Shown here: positions 45,588 through 57,536 of the stretch, in pieces
Numbering within the stretch: the first letter of the stretch is position 1
Layout: each line of letters opens with the position of its first letter
The notes under the pieces: generated by a model
Databases searched by the model: none
The model's input: only the letters and a program-made list of their open reading frames with translations
What the model was told of the DNA's origin: nothing
Assembly: GCA_934047225.1 (NCBI GenBank)
Contig: CAKOHE010000091.1
Location: 310,001 to 374,000, forward strand
Source of the DNA: Ypsolopha sequella
Taxonomy: Eukaryota > Arthropoda > Insecta > Lepidoptera > Ypsolophidae
Length of the DNA: 64,000 nt
Direction: 5' to 3'
Position numbers and translations under genes: made by a program

Positions 45588-46686
45588 TTACTTTTTAGTT
45601 TTTTTATGCACCGAATAATATCTAAATGCTTCCACCTTCACTTCATCATCTTCGTCAAAACGTGATATTTTGCCAAATATTATTCTATTCACTCCGGTGA
45701 TCCAACTGTAAGTGACTATATCAATTACAATATTAATAATACATTTTTCTAAGTCCATTTTATGGATACTGCATTCGAAATCAAAATTACAAAAAATTTC
45801 AATGAATTGCTTCATTGTCACTCGTAAACGCTTTTTGTTGGGAAATTCTTTCAAGCAAGTTTGAACAAGTTGATATAGTTCGTTTAACGCTAATACCATA
45901 GGTGCTGATGGGTAAGTTAAAGATCTTTTAGTGTAATCTAAAGTCGTCTTGTGGAGGAGTTGTGCTTTTGCACGCCATATTGCAAGCATAACAATTTTTA
46001 AAAATCTTCGTTTTGCTTTTTTTTAATAACATAACCCGAAACATATTTCTTTGCTTCATCATGTAAGTGATTTGTAGCTGTTGTATTTATTTCCATAAAT
46101 CTGTCGATCGGCAGAATATCTGTAGGTTCGTCGCAAGATGAATCCTTTTTTTTATTTTTGAGCAATTCTCTAAAGGAGTGCAGCAATCTGCTATCGTCTT
46201 TCTCGCAGTTTGCTCCAACAGAGTGATTCGACGTCATATTATTAATTAGCAACGTTTTGAAGCTATTAATAAATTGGTTGCATGTTGGGTTAACATTGCG
46301 TATGCCATTGCTTCTTATAGCACAAAAGAAGTTCTCTAATGGGTCCTGGCTTAATTTTCTCGTGAGAAGCGATGTTACCCCATGTTGAGTTTCAATATAT
46401 TTGAACATTTCTTATAATGTTTGGATATTTCTAATCCAATTTCTTATTGATGGTACTTGAAGGTACTGTGTTTCGCCATGCTTAGTCATCGTTTTAAATC
46501 TAATCGACCGCAGAATTGGTAAAATTTCGTCCCACAGCTTCCAATGTGGCGAATTTTATTTCATACATACTTTGTATGTTTTTGCGCTGCCTTTATACGA
46601 GTTACCATTGAATGAGTCAAATAACTTGTCAAATATTAACAGAAGCTCAGCAGTATCTTGACACTCTGCCGGTAGCACACCACGTT
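45588..46686 (-). pseudogene. P-element-like transposase 2, C-terminal exon, with stops and frameshifts
   Basis: The exon begins after acceptor TTTTCAG at 46687 and continues RGVLPAECQDTAELLLIFDK, then SPHWKLWDEILPILRSI, LLTRKLSQDPLENFFCAIRS, ANCEKDDSRLLHSF and, after a frameshift near 45995-46025, IINIVIDIVTYSWITGVNRI and KISRFDEDDEVKVEA. In-frame TAA codons occur near 46560 and 46410. The SQDPLENFF motif identifies a P/THAP9-type transposase, paralogous to the copy at 744-4003. The exon is inactive as it stands. Confidence 0.85.
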
Positions 46687-47140
46687 CTGAAAATAAAAGC
46701 AAAATTTGTTAAACGCTCTGTAGTCTACTGGTTGGACTTCTGATGGAGATCGCGAACTCAATTCCAGTAGCATACAATGGTTAATCTGCGTGCTTCGAAA
46801 GGTACGTTAAGCTTTCATAGTGAGCCAATTCGTTTGAAATTGATAACGTCAAGGGCAATTATTTTTTCTACGCTGAGTCAGATGATTTTTTAACAGCACC
46901 ATTGAGGTCGTAGATATCTGTAGGAAGGAGGTATTAGTTTCAACTTCTCAAGAGGCCTGTGAAAATTGGTATTGACAGACTGATAGGCGGACAAAGTGAT
47001 AAGGGATCTGTTTTTTCTCATTTCGAGTTACGGAGTCCTAAAAACGACAATAAACTATTAAGCCTTTGGCACATACAAAGCTGGACTGCATTAGGGGGTT
47101 AGCGGGCGAATAACTATGGAAGTATATGAGCAACGCCAAA

Positions 47141-47190
47141 AGAAAGCGCGGCGTAATGAGCAAGGCATGACATGTCACGCCGCGCTTTCT
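47141..47190. repeat. GC-rich perfect hairpin in an intron of P-like element 2
   Basis: AGAAAGCGCGGCGT (47141-47154) pairs with ACGCCGCGCTTTCT (47177-47190) around a 22-base loop. More GCCGCG words follow to 47235. This may be a small MITE nested in the 47260-46687 intron. Confidence 0.8.
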
Positions 47191-47260
47191 GTGTGGCGTG
47201 TCTAATACGCCGCGTTATTTAGTCTGTACGCGGCATAAAACTAAATAATAAAAAACTTAC

Positions 47261-48373
47261 TTGCACAAAACCGCATAATTGCAGATACCCGTTGGCTGAA
47301 AACCTGGGCTGCGTGAAGTACCTTCATTTTTGGTATTTTTTCCTTATAGACATGGCTTTCTGTTAATTTTTGTAAGGTTCTTATTTCAGCTTCCCCTTTA
47401 TCTTCTTCATATAACATCTGCAAATGTTCCCACTTTGCCAGCTTTACTTCATTATTATGGACAAATCTTATTTGTTTGTCAATAAAATTATTTCTTATCC
47501 CTTTCAAAAGGTGTGGCGGATCAAACAGTGGAAATATTTTTCTGTCTTCAATTTCGATCGCTGAACTTTTATATTCTTCTCCACGGCGCAAGTAATTTGC
47601 CTTGGTTTCTTGCTGAAGACTGTTTATGGCCGCCATGTTTGAAGCAGATTGGTCGCAAACGGTACAAACAATCTGTAGACCAGTGCTGGATACTTCAGAT
47701 ACTACCCTTTTTATTAATTCTTTTAATAGATTACTTTTTGTTGCAGCTTGACAAAAAGTAAAACATACTGGTTGCTTAAACCTTCCTTTAAGGCCTTTGA
47801 TCATAAAGACCAATGCATGGTCAGCAAGTTTCTTATTTTTCTCTTCACCATGGTCTTCAAATCCGACTATTTCATCTTGTGCCTTGTGGTAGTGAAGCCC
47901 TGCTGATAACGACACTTCATCGAACAATAAAGCGCACAGTCTTTGTTCAGCTGATAGCCTAAGCACATTTTTTTTTAAATTGTCTATTATTTCCTCATTG
48001 ATGCCCGGTTTTAAAACTAAGCAGCTCAGTAACTTTTGCATTGTTCTTTTTGACGGCAAAGTAAATTTTAACCTTCTCATTAAATTGTACGCTTTTGCAT
48101 TTTGTTTCAGAATAGTCAACGACAACATTTTTTCCTCAATGGAAAATCGTCGTCCTCTTGCAGCTTTTGCGTGTTTTGACTGCATGAAAGTAAACAATTT
48201 TGCAGGTTCTGGAAGTTTCTCAATAGCTTTTAGAAAAGCAGTAGACTTAGATAGTTTTTCTGCCTTTCGAATCATTTTTGTTTGTGATTTACATTTAAGT
48301 CTCAGTTTCGTTAATTTGTTTTTTAAATTTATCACCTCTTTGGATTTTCTAATTTTGCTGGCTGGCTTAGCAA
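47261..48373 (-). pseudogene. P-element-like transposase 2, main catalytic exon
   Basis: The exon is bounded by acceptor TACAG (rc, 48374) and donor GTAAGT (rc, 47255-47260) and is itself uninterrupted. It holds a basic/coiled-coil segment (KKLTKLRLKCKSQ), FTFMQSKHAKAARGRRFSIE, LLFDEVSLSAGLHYH, the IVCTVCDQSASNMAAI motif, FDPPHLLKGIRNNF, KWEHLQMLYEED and VFSQRVSAIMRFCASK. These are the RNase H-like catalytic and GTP-binding-insertion regions expected of P transposases. The exon looks functional, but the gene is disabled by stops in its last exon. Confidence 0.88.
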
Positions 48374-48704
48374 CTGTAAAAAGAACATAAAATTTGTATT
48401 TAAAATATGAAATAATAAAATAACAATTAATAAATAAAACGCTGATTTAGTCAATAAAATAAATTCTCAACATAAAAAAATAGTTGCCATTATCAAATGT
48501 AACAGTAGATATTCACTACAAAAGTATATAATTAATATGCAATATTGGATTTATATTTATCAATACAGATTTGCTATAAGAAATCAATCACTAAAGATAA
48601 GCTCCCCTATGTACATAGTGTGTCTAGGCCCCATGTAGGTACCAAATAAACCCAAAGGAATGATCGGACAGGAATACACTTTAAAACTAAAAACTAATAT
48701 TCAC

Positions 48705-49138
48705 CTGTAGATATCTTTTCGCTACGTGTTTGGTGTTCTCCAAGAGTAGGCTGTTCTAATTGAGATTGTTGAATATTGAGACTCAATGAGGGTCCTGAAA
48801 TTATAATAATATACACCATAATTATGTATAAAAACCAGTCAAGTGCATGTAGTTCTAAGGGGGGGGGGGGGGGGCATACGTTAGTAAATATAGGTAGCTG
48901 AAGTATATATTTTTACAATCAGCTTTTTAATACCTACAAATCGATATCCATATTGTCTTTTTAGGATTATATTTTTTTAATAACAAATTTAAACATTTAA
49001 TAATTTAATTATTTAATTTAAACAAATATTCACCTGAACAATTATTTCCATGTGGTTGGTGTTGTGAGTGAGACAAATTTTCTGCAGGCTTTGGCTCTTC
49101 TAGTTGAGATTCCTGGATGCTGAGACCTGATGAAGACG
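48705..49138 (-). pseudogene. P-like transposase 2, two small duplicated linker exons
   Basis: Exon 49138-49034 (105 bp) contains LSIQESQLEEPKPAENL; exon 48794-48705 (90 bp) contains LSLNIQQSQLEQPTLGEH. Each has a consensus acceptor and a CAG/GTGAAT donor, and both lengths are multiples of three, so they keep phase 1. The shared SLxIQxSQLExP core shows one arose from the other by exon duplication. They form the linker between the THAP domain and the catalytic part. Confidence 0.75.
48859..48874 (+). repeat. Poly-G run (16 G)
   Basis: An uninterrupted run of 16 G follows AAAACCAGTCAAGTGCATGT, a degenerate form of the repeat terminus at 49171. It may be unreliable in sequencing. Confidence 0.9.
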
Positions 49139-49170
49139 CTGGAATAATAGATTTATTATAATTTATCAAA

Positions 49171-49855
49171 AAAACCGGTCAAGTGCGAGCAGGACACGAG
49201 CCCTGTGGGTTCCTTTCCGTTAAAATAGAATTTATAAACTTTACAAAATTACACAATTTACACAATTACAAACTTATGAAACTACAAAATGTATGAACCA
49301 AACTGCAAAATTAAGTTAGTTGAATATTCGGGGATGTAACCCTAAAACTACATAATAAATTGACGTGTTTAGTATTTGTTATTTAAAAACATACAGCATA
49401 TATGGTACACAATATACAGAAATTACAAATTTCTTTTTTTACAAAAATTGGTCTTTGGGATAGCTGTAACAAAATTGGTCTAAAAATTACAACTTTGACA
49501 GCCCTCCATTTGTTGGCATTTGAAGATAAAAATATATTTATACTCTACTCAATGAGCTCTAGACAATGATAACCCACAAGCTAGGATATGAAAAAAGTAT
49601 ATTTCTTTTTCATCTCCATTTGTATGTATGAGGCCCCTCTGAAAAATAATCTAATAACATTTTTATTTCAAAATTCGGTTTTAGGTCAACATTTTACATA
49701 ACATATAAAAATTTCTGGTCTCTAACTCTTTCCGTCTACGAGCTAGAGACCTGTGACATATGGACAGACCAGACAGAGAGACAGACGGACGGACAGCAGA
49801 CTGACATTAATAGGGCTCCGTTTTGCCCTTCGGGTACGGAACCTTAAAAATATTG
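49171..49855. repeat. ACCGGTCAAGTGCGAG interspersed repeat in a P-element intron
   Basis: The repeat starts AAAACCGGTCAAGTGCGAGC and ends GGGTACGGAACCTTAAAAAT, with ACAGACGGACGGACAGCAG before the end. These terminal words are familiar from a common lepidopteran repeat (memory). It lies between the THAP exon 2 and the linker exons. Confidence 0.65.
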
Positions 49856-49885
49856 CATAATAAAATTGTCTGATTAAATACTTAC

Positions 49886-50545
49886 AGAGATGTAATGTAG
49901 GTACACTATTTGCTGTCAGTCGTTTACTCGGTGAATTATATTTTTCATCAAAATGTCGTTGACACAACCTGACATTGTTGAAAATGTATTTGTTGCCTTT
50001 GCTCTGTGTTGTAAGATCTAACACTGATTTCCACAACATGAACCTGTCTTCATTTGGATACTCGTAATGTGGAAACCGATGAATAGGAACTGAAAATAAT
50101 TAAAATAGGTTTTTCCTATGGCCACTGTTAAATGATAAAATTTATAGTACATAGTTCACACTCGGGAACACCTCTGACACCCCCTCGGGGATTCGTGTTT
50201 TGGCGATATATTTTTATTTATATATTTTATAAAATATCAGAAAACTGTCAAACCCGGACAACTTTCTTGCTTCTTTCTTCATGTAATTTACAAAGAAATA
50301 CTAGGGTGTGTGTCGATAAGTGGGCACGATTAGGTACACAGGGTACTACCGATTTTCATCTGCTACGATCCTGACATAGGTACCTCTTTCGCCTCTTCTA
50401 CATCCTTCAATCTAATCATCTTATTTTTTTCTGGTTAGTACTTAATCAGGGATAATATTACATTAATTGTGAATTATGATCATGAATAACACTTACCATC
50501 GGGTTTACATCCAAAATGACATTTTTTATCTCTTCGTTTCGGCAT
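49886..50545 (-). pseudogene. P-like transposase 2, THAP-domain exons 1 and 2
   Basis: Exon 1 (50545-50497) encodes MPKRRDKKCHFGCKPD and ends at G/GTAAGT. Exon 2 (50089-49886) follows acceptor TTTTCAG and encodes VPIHRFPHYEYP, then FNNVRLCQRHFDEKY and SPSKRLTANSVPTLHL, ending T/GTAAGT. Together these give a C2CH zinc finger: a CxxxC pair, then CxxH, and the terminal AxxxxPT motif of THAP domains, which bind element ends. This is too small to be seen as one open frame, because the intron (50496-50090) separates the halves. With 48705-49138, 47261-48373 and 45588-46686 it completes the six-exon gene. Confidence 0.88.
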
Positions 50546-51359
50546 ATTTCCAATCCAAATTCGTGGGCAGCTCAGAGTCCGATTTTTGTAAGCAAGTTGT
50601 CTCAGGTAAGGAGGATGTCACAAAATCATACGAAGCAGGAAGTCGTTAAAAATAGCGATTTTTAGCAATGAAAATTTTACACGAATCAAATTCAAAATTT
50701 CAAACTAAAAAACTGCTTCAAGAAAATTTTCACAACAATTATGTTGCCAGACAAAAAACAAAATCTACCAAAAGTTACGTAGTACAATAAAGTCACATAA
50801 CATTGACCGCGATTTTAACGTTAGACAATAGTTTTAAACTCGGTTCGAAATAATAGACTGTCAGAATAATATTGAAAAGTAATGTTTATTTTACATCTGC
50901 TGTTCACATAACTACAGTTTTTGCTTCGCTTTTGTAAATATGCTTGTTTTTATTTATTTATTATTATTTTATTTATATATTATTGTACATTAACACACAT
51001 ATTTAACCAACCATCACGTTTGGGACGTAAAAATCGTCGGTGAAAAGCGGGTGTACCAACTGTAGCTTTCTTTTATGTTTTTTAACAAATATTAGTGAGC
51101 ATACATTTTTTTTTTGCTCACTGTACAAATTTACAGTACGATTACTATAGTCGTAGTCGGCCTCGATCAGCATGCAAATTGAAAGTAAATTTTGCCTGCT
51201 GATGTGTGCGAGTATTTTTACTGTACGTACGCATATCAATCAAAATTTTGTGAATTGAATAATAGAACTTACAAAACATTTTTTTTTAATCAACATGTCA
51301 GCCCTATTAGAGCGTGCGCTGCCGATAGATCGTACGTTTTTGCATGTATTTTCTGACAG
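50546..51359. other. P-like element 5' flank and A+T-rich DNA
   Basis: The P-element promoter and 5' inverted repeat should lie just right of 50545, but I could not define them. A fragment of another dispersed repeat (TTCGCCTCTTCTACATCC) lies in the intron at 50386-50407. No gene was seen here. Confidence 0.4.
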
Positions 51360-51474
51360 TACAGTGGAGACCACATCAAGCTATACACTTGCATTACGAC
51401 ATTAGCCCCTACAGAGAAGAATATAAGATAGGTACAAAGTCCAATGTGTCTAACTTGATGCGGTCTCCACTGTA
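51360..51474. mobile_element. 111-bp palindromic MITE with TA duplication, copy 1
   Basis: CAGTGGAGACCACATCAAGC (from 51362) and its near-complement GCGGTCTCCACTG (ending 51472) flank a short centre. TA stands immediately outside each end. A TA duplication with a CAGTGG-type terminus suggests a Tc1/mariner-related MITE. A second copy is at 57080-57191. Confidence 0.75.
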
Positions 51475-51714
51475 CATAGCGTAGTGAACAATTTGCGTAG
51501 GTATTTTCGTTTTACAAGTGAGAGAAATATCTGTTACGTAATAACTATTATATAATCTACCCCTGTTCATAACTTAAATGAAAAAATTGATGGCACACGC
51601 GTGACACATTTTTATGCATTATAAGTTTTTCTGAAAGTTATATTCCCCACCGAAAACAACTTCTGGTTACGACACACAGCATTAGTTTGTGTAGCTGTGG
51701 CAGGCAAATAGTAA

Positions 51715-51805
51715 AATATCGCCGTTTATAAACGGCGTCGTCAGTTTATAAACGCTCGCTGTTTTTCAATTTGCTGTACGCCAATTGAAAAATGCCCACC
51801 GTTTG
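51715..51805. repeat. Short palindromic segment (CGCCGTTTATAAACGGCG)
   Basis: CGCCGTTTATAAACGGCG (51731-51748 approx.) is a perfect palindrome, followed by TTTATAAACG and CAATTTGCTGTACGCCAATTG. It is probably a small decayed inverted-repeat element. Confidence 0.6.
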
Positions 51806-52112
51806 TAAAATGATTTCTAAAAAGCCGAATTAGAAAAGTCTTTTACTAACAATTAGGTGCGACGACAAGCGGAGCAAATGGTCCTTTTCTACTGACTTTG
51901 AGAGTCAATCAAGACCCAGAAGTCCAACCTTACAGGAATAGTACCACTTACTCCACGTTCATGAATACAAACCTACCGAATCCGATTGACGTCCGGCTAT
52001 TCCAGAGAAACAGTCGAAAGAGTTTTTTAAAACTGAAGCTTAAGTATTTCCACAAATAAAACGGGTATTTACTATCAATAAGGCTAAAAATGAGAATTGC
52101 CCTCTAGGAAGT

Positions 52113-52878
52113 TGTAACGAAGCCCCGCTTCCCCGCAGCGGAGCCCCCACCGAGCCACACGCACGAGCGGTGGCGTGGGAGGATGACGCCATATAAAACC
52201 AAAACACGGACAGGAGAGCCGACAGTTTTCCGTGACACCACCGACAAGTGAGACACCCCATCGGAAGGAGGCTGTCCCGCGCAACCGGCGCGTAACCCGA
52301 GACCCGAACCCCTCGAACCTGGAGTATTGGATTGCAGTGAAACCGTTGGATTGTCGTGAAATTAGTGGAGTAGGGACTGCGCCCACAGGAGAGTGTGCCT
52401 TAGCCGCGACGCGTTCTAGTTTTTTACCGAAAAGCTGTTCGTAGGCGAGTTCATAAAGTGGTATCTCGATTGAGGCGATCGTGGGTTTTGCGCACTGATC
52501 CTTAGGGACTTTCAGGGTTGCGCTGGAGCAACCTTCAGCGCATAACGTGAGTCCCGAGGGGAATGGCAGCACAGGCCCTCAGAGCCGCTGAATCGAGACC
52601 ACGGCATGACGCGTCTGCAAAGGGCATTTGAATCCGATTTACCGAATCGTTAATAATTATTTTAAAAAAGCCAAGCTCCCTCTCTCTCCCGGTGATTTGT
52701 AGGTTGAAACCCATGTGAACATTAGTGCGCGACGATAGACAATTGATAAAGTGCGATACCCCCAACTGTAGTAATACGTGAATAAATAACCGATGTGTAA
52801 ATAGCAATCGTGTGTTTCCGTCCACCATACCCTCGTCCCAAGAGCAGTTGAGATCCATGCTGACGCAGCAGATCATCA
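52113..52878 (+). repeat. Possible solo LTR with core promoter
   Basis: TGTAACGAAGCCCC starts a GC-rich block with TATAAAA (52192-52198) and an initiator-like CAGTTT 31 bp downstream (52223). A poly(A)-signal-like AATAAATAA follows at 52781. AAGT stands just before 52113 and again at 52879-52883 (AAAGT), a possible 4-bp duplication. No primer site or coding follows: the next bases are the composite repeat. LTR identity is inferred from the promoter layout. Confidence 0.4.
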
Positions 52879-54296
52879 TAAAGTCACTCCTCTAGAACCG
52901 TGCCGGGACTTCTAACCGCAACGTCTTCAGGTCGTCGGTCCTGCACGCAAGAGGTCTGCCTACGCTTTACGCCTACGTCATAGCTTTGCTGTTCGTGGTC
53001 TCTACTAGAACGCCTTCCTACTGCTATTAAATGTAGGTACATTTCGTTTGTTATATCACACCCTTAATAATAGTTGATCAAATTTTGCAGGCAGGCAGAA
53101 GATTCTGCCAACGGCAGCAGGCCGCGGCGCGCCCCATGCCCGCGCTCGCGGCTTCAACCGACGTCACCTGCAAGTCGCAACGCAGCGACGCGATGTTGAT
53201 TGACGTCGCCCAGCCAACCACCGCCCAGGTTGAGCGGCCCGCAGCGGATGCGCCAAATTCAAGTTACAATACACTGACAGTAAGTTATACATATAGTCAT
53301 ATAGACACCATTTCGCTTGAATAATCTTCTCATTACCAAAACATCAGAGAAAACTGGGTGTAGCTAGGTAGTGTATGGTTATTTTTCATCGGTTTGTGCG
53401 TGCTTGTGACTTATTTGAACAGTCAAAATCAAATTCCAAGTCAAGACAGACCAATATTTTAGTCTTCTAATTAATCCTAGTTTCACGATACAACCTTATA
53501 CGTCTAAAATATCCTAACCGGTCGGCCTCAGCTTCAGGCTTCGAGAGGCGCGCCAAACGGTTCTTCTTGCGACCGTGCCGGCGGCGGAGAGAACAAATGT
53601 ATGAAGTTGTGTAGCGCCGGCCGGTCATGTGCGCTCGATCACTGGCCGGAGCCGCGCAAAGCCCGTCGCAATAACCGCCTGGAAGCGCAGCAAGAAGCGC
53701 CGCCAGAAGCCTGAAGCTGTGGCCCTGGCGTAAGTGTATGAAGCGTGAACGAAAATTATATTTCTGGGAATAACGTTCCACTGAACTGTCTTATAATGTA
53801 TTTAATATCGGTTAAGGGGGCAACAAAAATTTAGTCTTTATTCCAAATTCCATAGTCCCCGTTATCTTCACTTAAATTATAGGGACATTATAGAATCGAT
53901 ATTTTTTTGGTTAATCAGTGTTTTTTTTTGTTACAGGTTTACCGACACCGCAAAAAGGGGATCTAAAAAGGCCGACTTGCCGAAACTAAGATTTTTTGTT
54001 AATTTTATTTGTTATAATCTGTGTCAATAAAGAAATTTATTATTTATTATTATTATTACTTTACTTTTTATTTAATTTAAAGCTTTTGAAGCTCTTAGTA
54101 GCCCTTAAAAATAGGCTTTGTTTTTGTGTTTTTTTTTACTTTGAAGCTCGTAGCAGGCGACGACTTCTTTTTTTTATACTATAGGCAGACCTTTACTTTG
54201 TTATTATATACTTACAGATAATTTTTGCTGCAAATAAACTTTCCTTTTTCCGATTATAGCTTTTTATTGTCAGTGGCGAGACAATAGTTCGCCCGT
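52879..54296 (+). repeat. Composite repeat unit, head, copy 2
   Basis: This is colinear with 35840-37432, with the same AAAGTCACTCCTCTAGAACC start and the same junction into the 40-bp array. It keeps acceptor TTTTGCAG (to 53090), donor GTAAGT (from 53280), a CCTGGC/GTAAGT donor near 53730 and acceptor TTGTTACAG (to 53936). Differences include a ~30-bp deletion in the GC-rich exon-like block, loss of the right arm of the palindrome, and a short insertion near 53990-54060. Confidence 0.9.
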
Positions 54297-56633
54297 ACAG
54301 ACAGTACTCGACACATTCAGACAGTACTTGACCCGTACATACAGTACTCGACACATTCAGACAGTACTTGACCCGTACATACAGTACTCGACACATTCAG
54401 ACAGTACTTGACCCGTACATACAGTACTCGACACATACAGACTGTACTTGACCCGTACATACAGTACTCGACACATACAGACGGTACTTGACCCGTACAT
54501 ACAGTACTCGACACATACAGACTGTACTTGACCCGTACATACAGTACTCGACACATACAGACGGTACTTGACCCGTACATACAGTACTCGACACATACAG
54601 ACTGTACTTGACCCGTACATACAGTACTCGACACATTCAGACAGTACTTGACCCGTACATACAGTACTCGACACATTCAGACAGTACTTGACCCGTACAT
54701 ACAGTACTCGACACATTCAGACAGTACTTGACCCGTACATACAGTACTCGACACATACAGACTGTACTTGACCCGTACATACAGTACTCGACACATACAG
54801 ACGGTACTTGACCCGTACATACAGTACTCGACACATACAGACTGTACTTGACCCGTACATACAGTACTCGACACATACAGACGGTACTTGACCCGTACAT
54901 ACAGTACTCGACACATACAGACTGTACTTGACCCGTACATACAGTACTCGACACATACAGACAGTACTTGGCCCGCACAGACAGTACTCGACACATTCAG
55001 ACAGTACTTGACCCGTACATACAGTACCTCGACACATTCAGACAGTACTTGACCCGTACATACAGTACTCGACACATACAGACTGTACTTCCCGTACAGA
55101 CAGTACTCGACACATTCAGACAGTACTTGACCCGTACATACAGTACTCGACACATTCAGACAGTACTTGACCCGTACATACAGTACTCGACACATACAGA
55201 CTGTACTTGACCCGTACATACAGTACTCGACACATACAGACGGTACTTGACCCGTACATACAGTACTCGACACATACAGACTGTACTTGACCCGTACATA
55301 CAGTACTCGACACATACAGACGGTACTTGACCCGTACATACAGTACTCGACACATTCAGACAGTACTTGACCCGTACATACAGTAGTCTACACATTCAGA
55401 CAGTACTTGACCCGTACATACAGTACTCGACACATACAGACTGTACTTCCCGTACAGACAGTAGTCTACACATTCAGACAGTACTTGACCCGTACATACA
55501 GTACTCGACACATTCAGACAGTACTTGACCCGTACATACAGTACTCGACACATTCAGACAGTACTTGGCCCGCACAGACAGTACTCGACACATTCAGACA
55601 GTACTTGACCCGTACATACAGTACCTCGACACATTCAGACAGTACTTGACCCGTACATACAGTACTCGACACATACAGACTGTACTTCCCGTACAGACAG
55701 TAGTCTACACATTCAGACAGTACTTGACCCGTACATACAGTACTCGACACATTCAGACAGTACTTGACCCGTACATACAGTACTCGACACATTCAGATAG
55801 TACTTGACCCGTACATACAGTACTCGACACATTCAGACAGTACTTGACCCGTACATACAGTACTCGACACATTCAGATAGTACTTGACCCGTACATACAG
55901 TACTCGACACATTCAGACAGTACTTGACCCGTACATACAGTACTCGACACATACAGACAGTACTTGACCCGTACATACAGTACTCGACACGTACAGACTG
56001 TACTTCTCGTACAGACAGTACTCGACACATACAGACTGTACTTCTCGTACAGACAGTACTCGACACATACAGACTGTACTTGACCCGTACATACAGTACT
56101 CGACACATACAGACTGTACTTCTCGTACAGACAGTACTCGACACATTCAGACAGTACTTGACCCGTACATACAGTACTCGACACATACAGACTGTACTTC
56201 CCGTACAGACAGTAGTCTACACATTCAGACAGTACTTGACCCGTACATACAGTACTCGACACATTCAGACAGTACTTGGCCCGTACATACAGTACTCGAC
56301 ACATTCAGACAGTACTTGACCCGTACATACAGTACTCGACACATACAGACAGTACTTGGCCCGCACAGACAGTACTCGACACATTCAGACAGTACTTGGC
56401 CTGTACAGACAGTACTCGACACATTCAGACAGTACTTGGCCTGTACAGACAGTACTCGACACATTCAGACAGTACTTGACCCGTACAGACAGTACTCGAC
56501 ACATACAGACAGTACTTGACCCGTACATACAGTACTCGACACATACAGACAGTACTTGGCCCGCACAGACAGTACTCGACACATTCAGACAGTACTTGGC
56601 CTGTACAGACAGTACTCGACACATACAGACAGT
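54297..56633. repeat. 40-bp minisatellite array 2 (~58 copies)
   Basis: The same 2 x 20-bp unit as array 1, but with a different mix: TACTTGACCC with CATACAGACTG and CATACAGACGG variants dominate, and three-unit (120-bp) super-periods are visible. Since 120 is divisible by three, protein-like repeats recur every 40 residues. The array ends at AACAAAGAGTATAG, unlike the right edge of array 1. Confidence 0.97.
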
Positions 56634-57079
56634 AACAAAGAGTATAGTAAGTGTCCTATACAGGAAAAGAGAGCCATCTCGCGTGAGAAAATGGGAACAT
56701 AATGATCAGTAGCGCCATCAGGATGTGGTCTGGTCGAACTAATTCTGCTATACATACCTATATAATACACTATATGTAGGTATACTGGGTGTTGACTTGC
56801 TCAGAAAATTAAACCACATGTTCTACTGATTATACTGAACTACTTCCCTACAAAAACTTACAAAAGCGAAAAAAAAAAACACTTCCCCATAGAAAATACG
56901 TATTATGAATTTATTTAGGGAACTGAATTATTTTTTCGCATTATGTCAAGTTTTTCTGTGAGAGTAGTAGTTCAGTATACTCAGTAGAGCATGTGGTTTA
57001 ATTTTCTGAGCATGTTATTTAAACACCAAATGTCGCTTTAAGATTCTGACTTATTTTGCAAATTTTAATTATGGGGTAG
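56634..57079. other. A+T-rich DNA with an inverted repeat
   Basis: TTGCTCAGAAAATTAAACCA followed by CATGTTCTACTGATTATACT (56799-56838) recurs as its near-complement at 56971-57012. It flanks about 130 bp and suggests another small MITE. No gene was seen. Confidence 0.55.
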
Positions 57080-57191
57080 TACAGAAGCGATCACATCATG
57101 CTATGCACATTGAACATTGTACCATTTTATATCCTTCACTATAGGGGCTAATGTAGTACTGAAAGTGTAGCTTGACGTGATCTCCACTGTA
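57080..57191. mobile_element. Palindromic MITE, copy 2 of the CAGTGGAGACC family, degraded
   Basis: TA is followed by CAGAAGCGATCACATCATGC on the left; GACGTGATCTCCACTG precedes TA on the right. The interior AGGGGCTAATG matches AGCCCCTAC in the first copy in inverted orientation. It is more diverged than 51360-51474. Confidence 0.6.
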
Positions 57192-57404
57192 ACGGAAATA
57201 TTTCCAATCTTGAAATACTTAGCTCGAGCGTTATTTTAATAAGTCAATGTTGGAAACATTTTGTTTTTCCAAAGCAATGTAGTAAAACATGATATACATA
57301 GTTAGATATTTTATTTATCGTTACCTTTTACAATACGAAATATATAAATTAATACGAAATAAATCAATAATAAATACGAAAATAATCAATAAAAATTTAC
57401 ATAC

Positions 57405-57530
57405 ATATATATATTCACATCTGTCTCCCAGAGGGGTAGGCAGAGACTACATATTTCTATATGATACGATCCTGACACACCTCTTTCGTCTCTTTCACAT
57501 CCATCAATCTAGTCATACAAGCTCACCAAT
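57405..57530 (+). repeat. Dispersed repeat (CTCCCAGAGGGGTAGGCAGAG type)
   Basis: ACATACATATATATATTCAC, CCCAGAGGGGTAGGCAGAG, ACGATCCTGACACACCTC and TTCGTCTCTTTCACATCC occur in the order of a repeat I know from Lepidoptera. The later words also occur at 50366-50407. Confidence 0.55.
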
Positions 57531-57536
57531 ATTTGT

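Noticed and set aside
54193..56712. Similar cysteine- or tyrosine-rich open frames in array 2
   Set aside because: Same cause: a 120-bp super-period is a multiple of three and keeps frames open.
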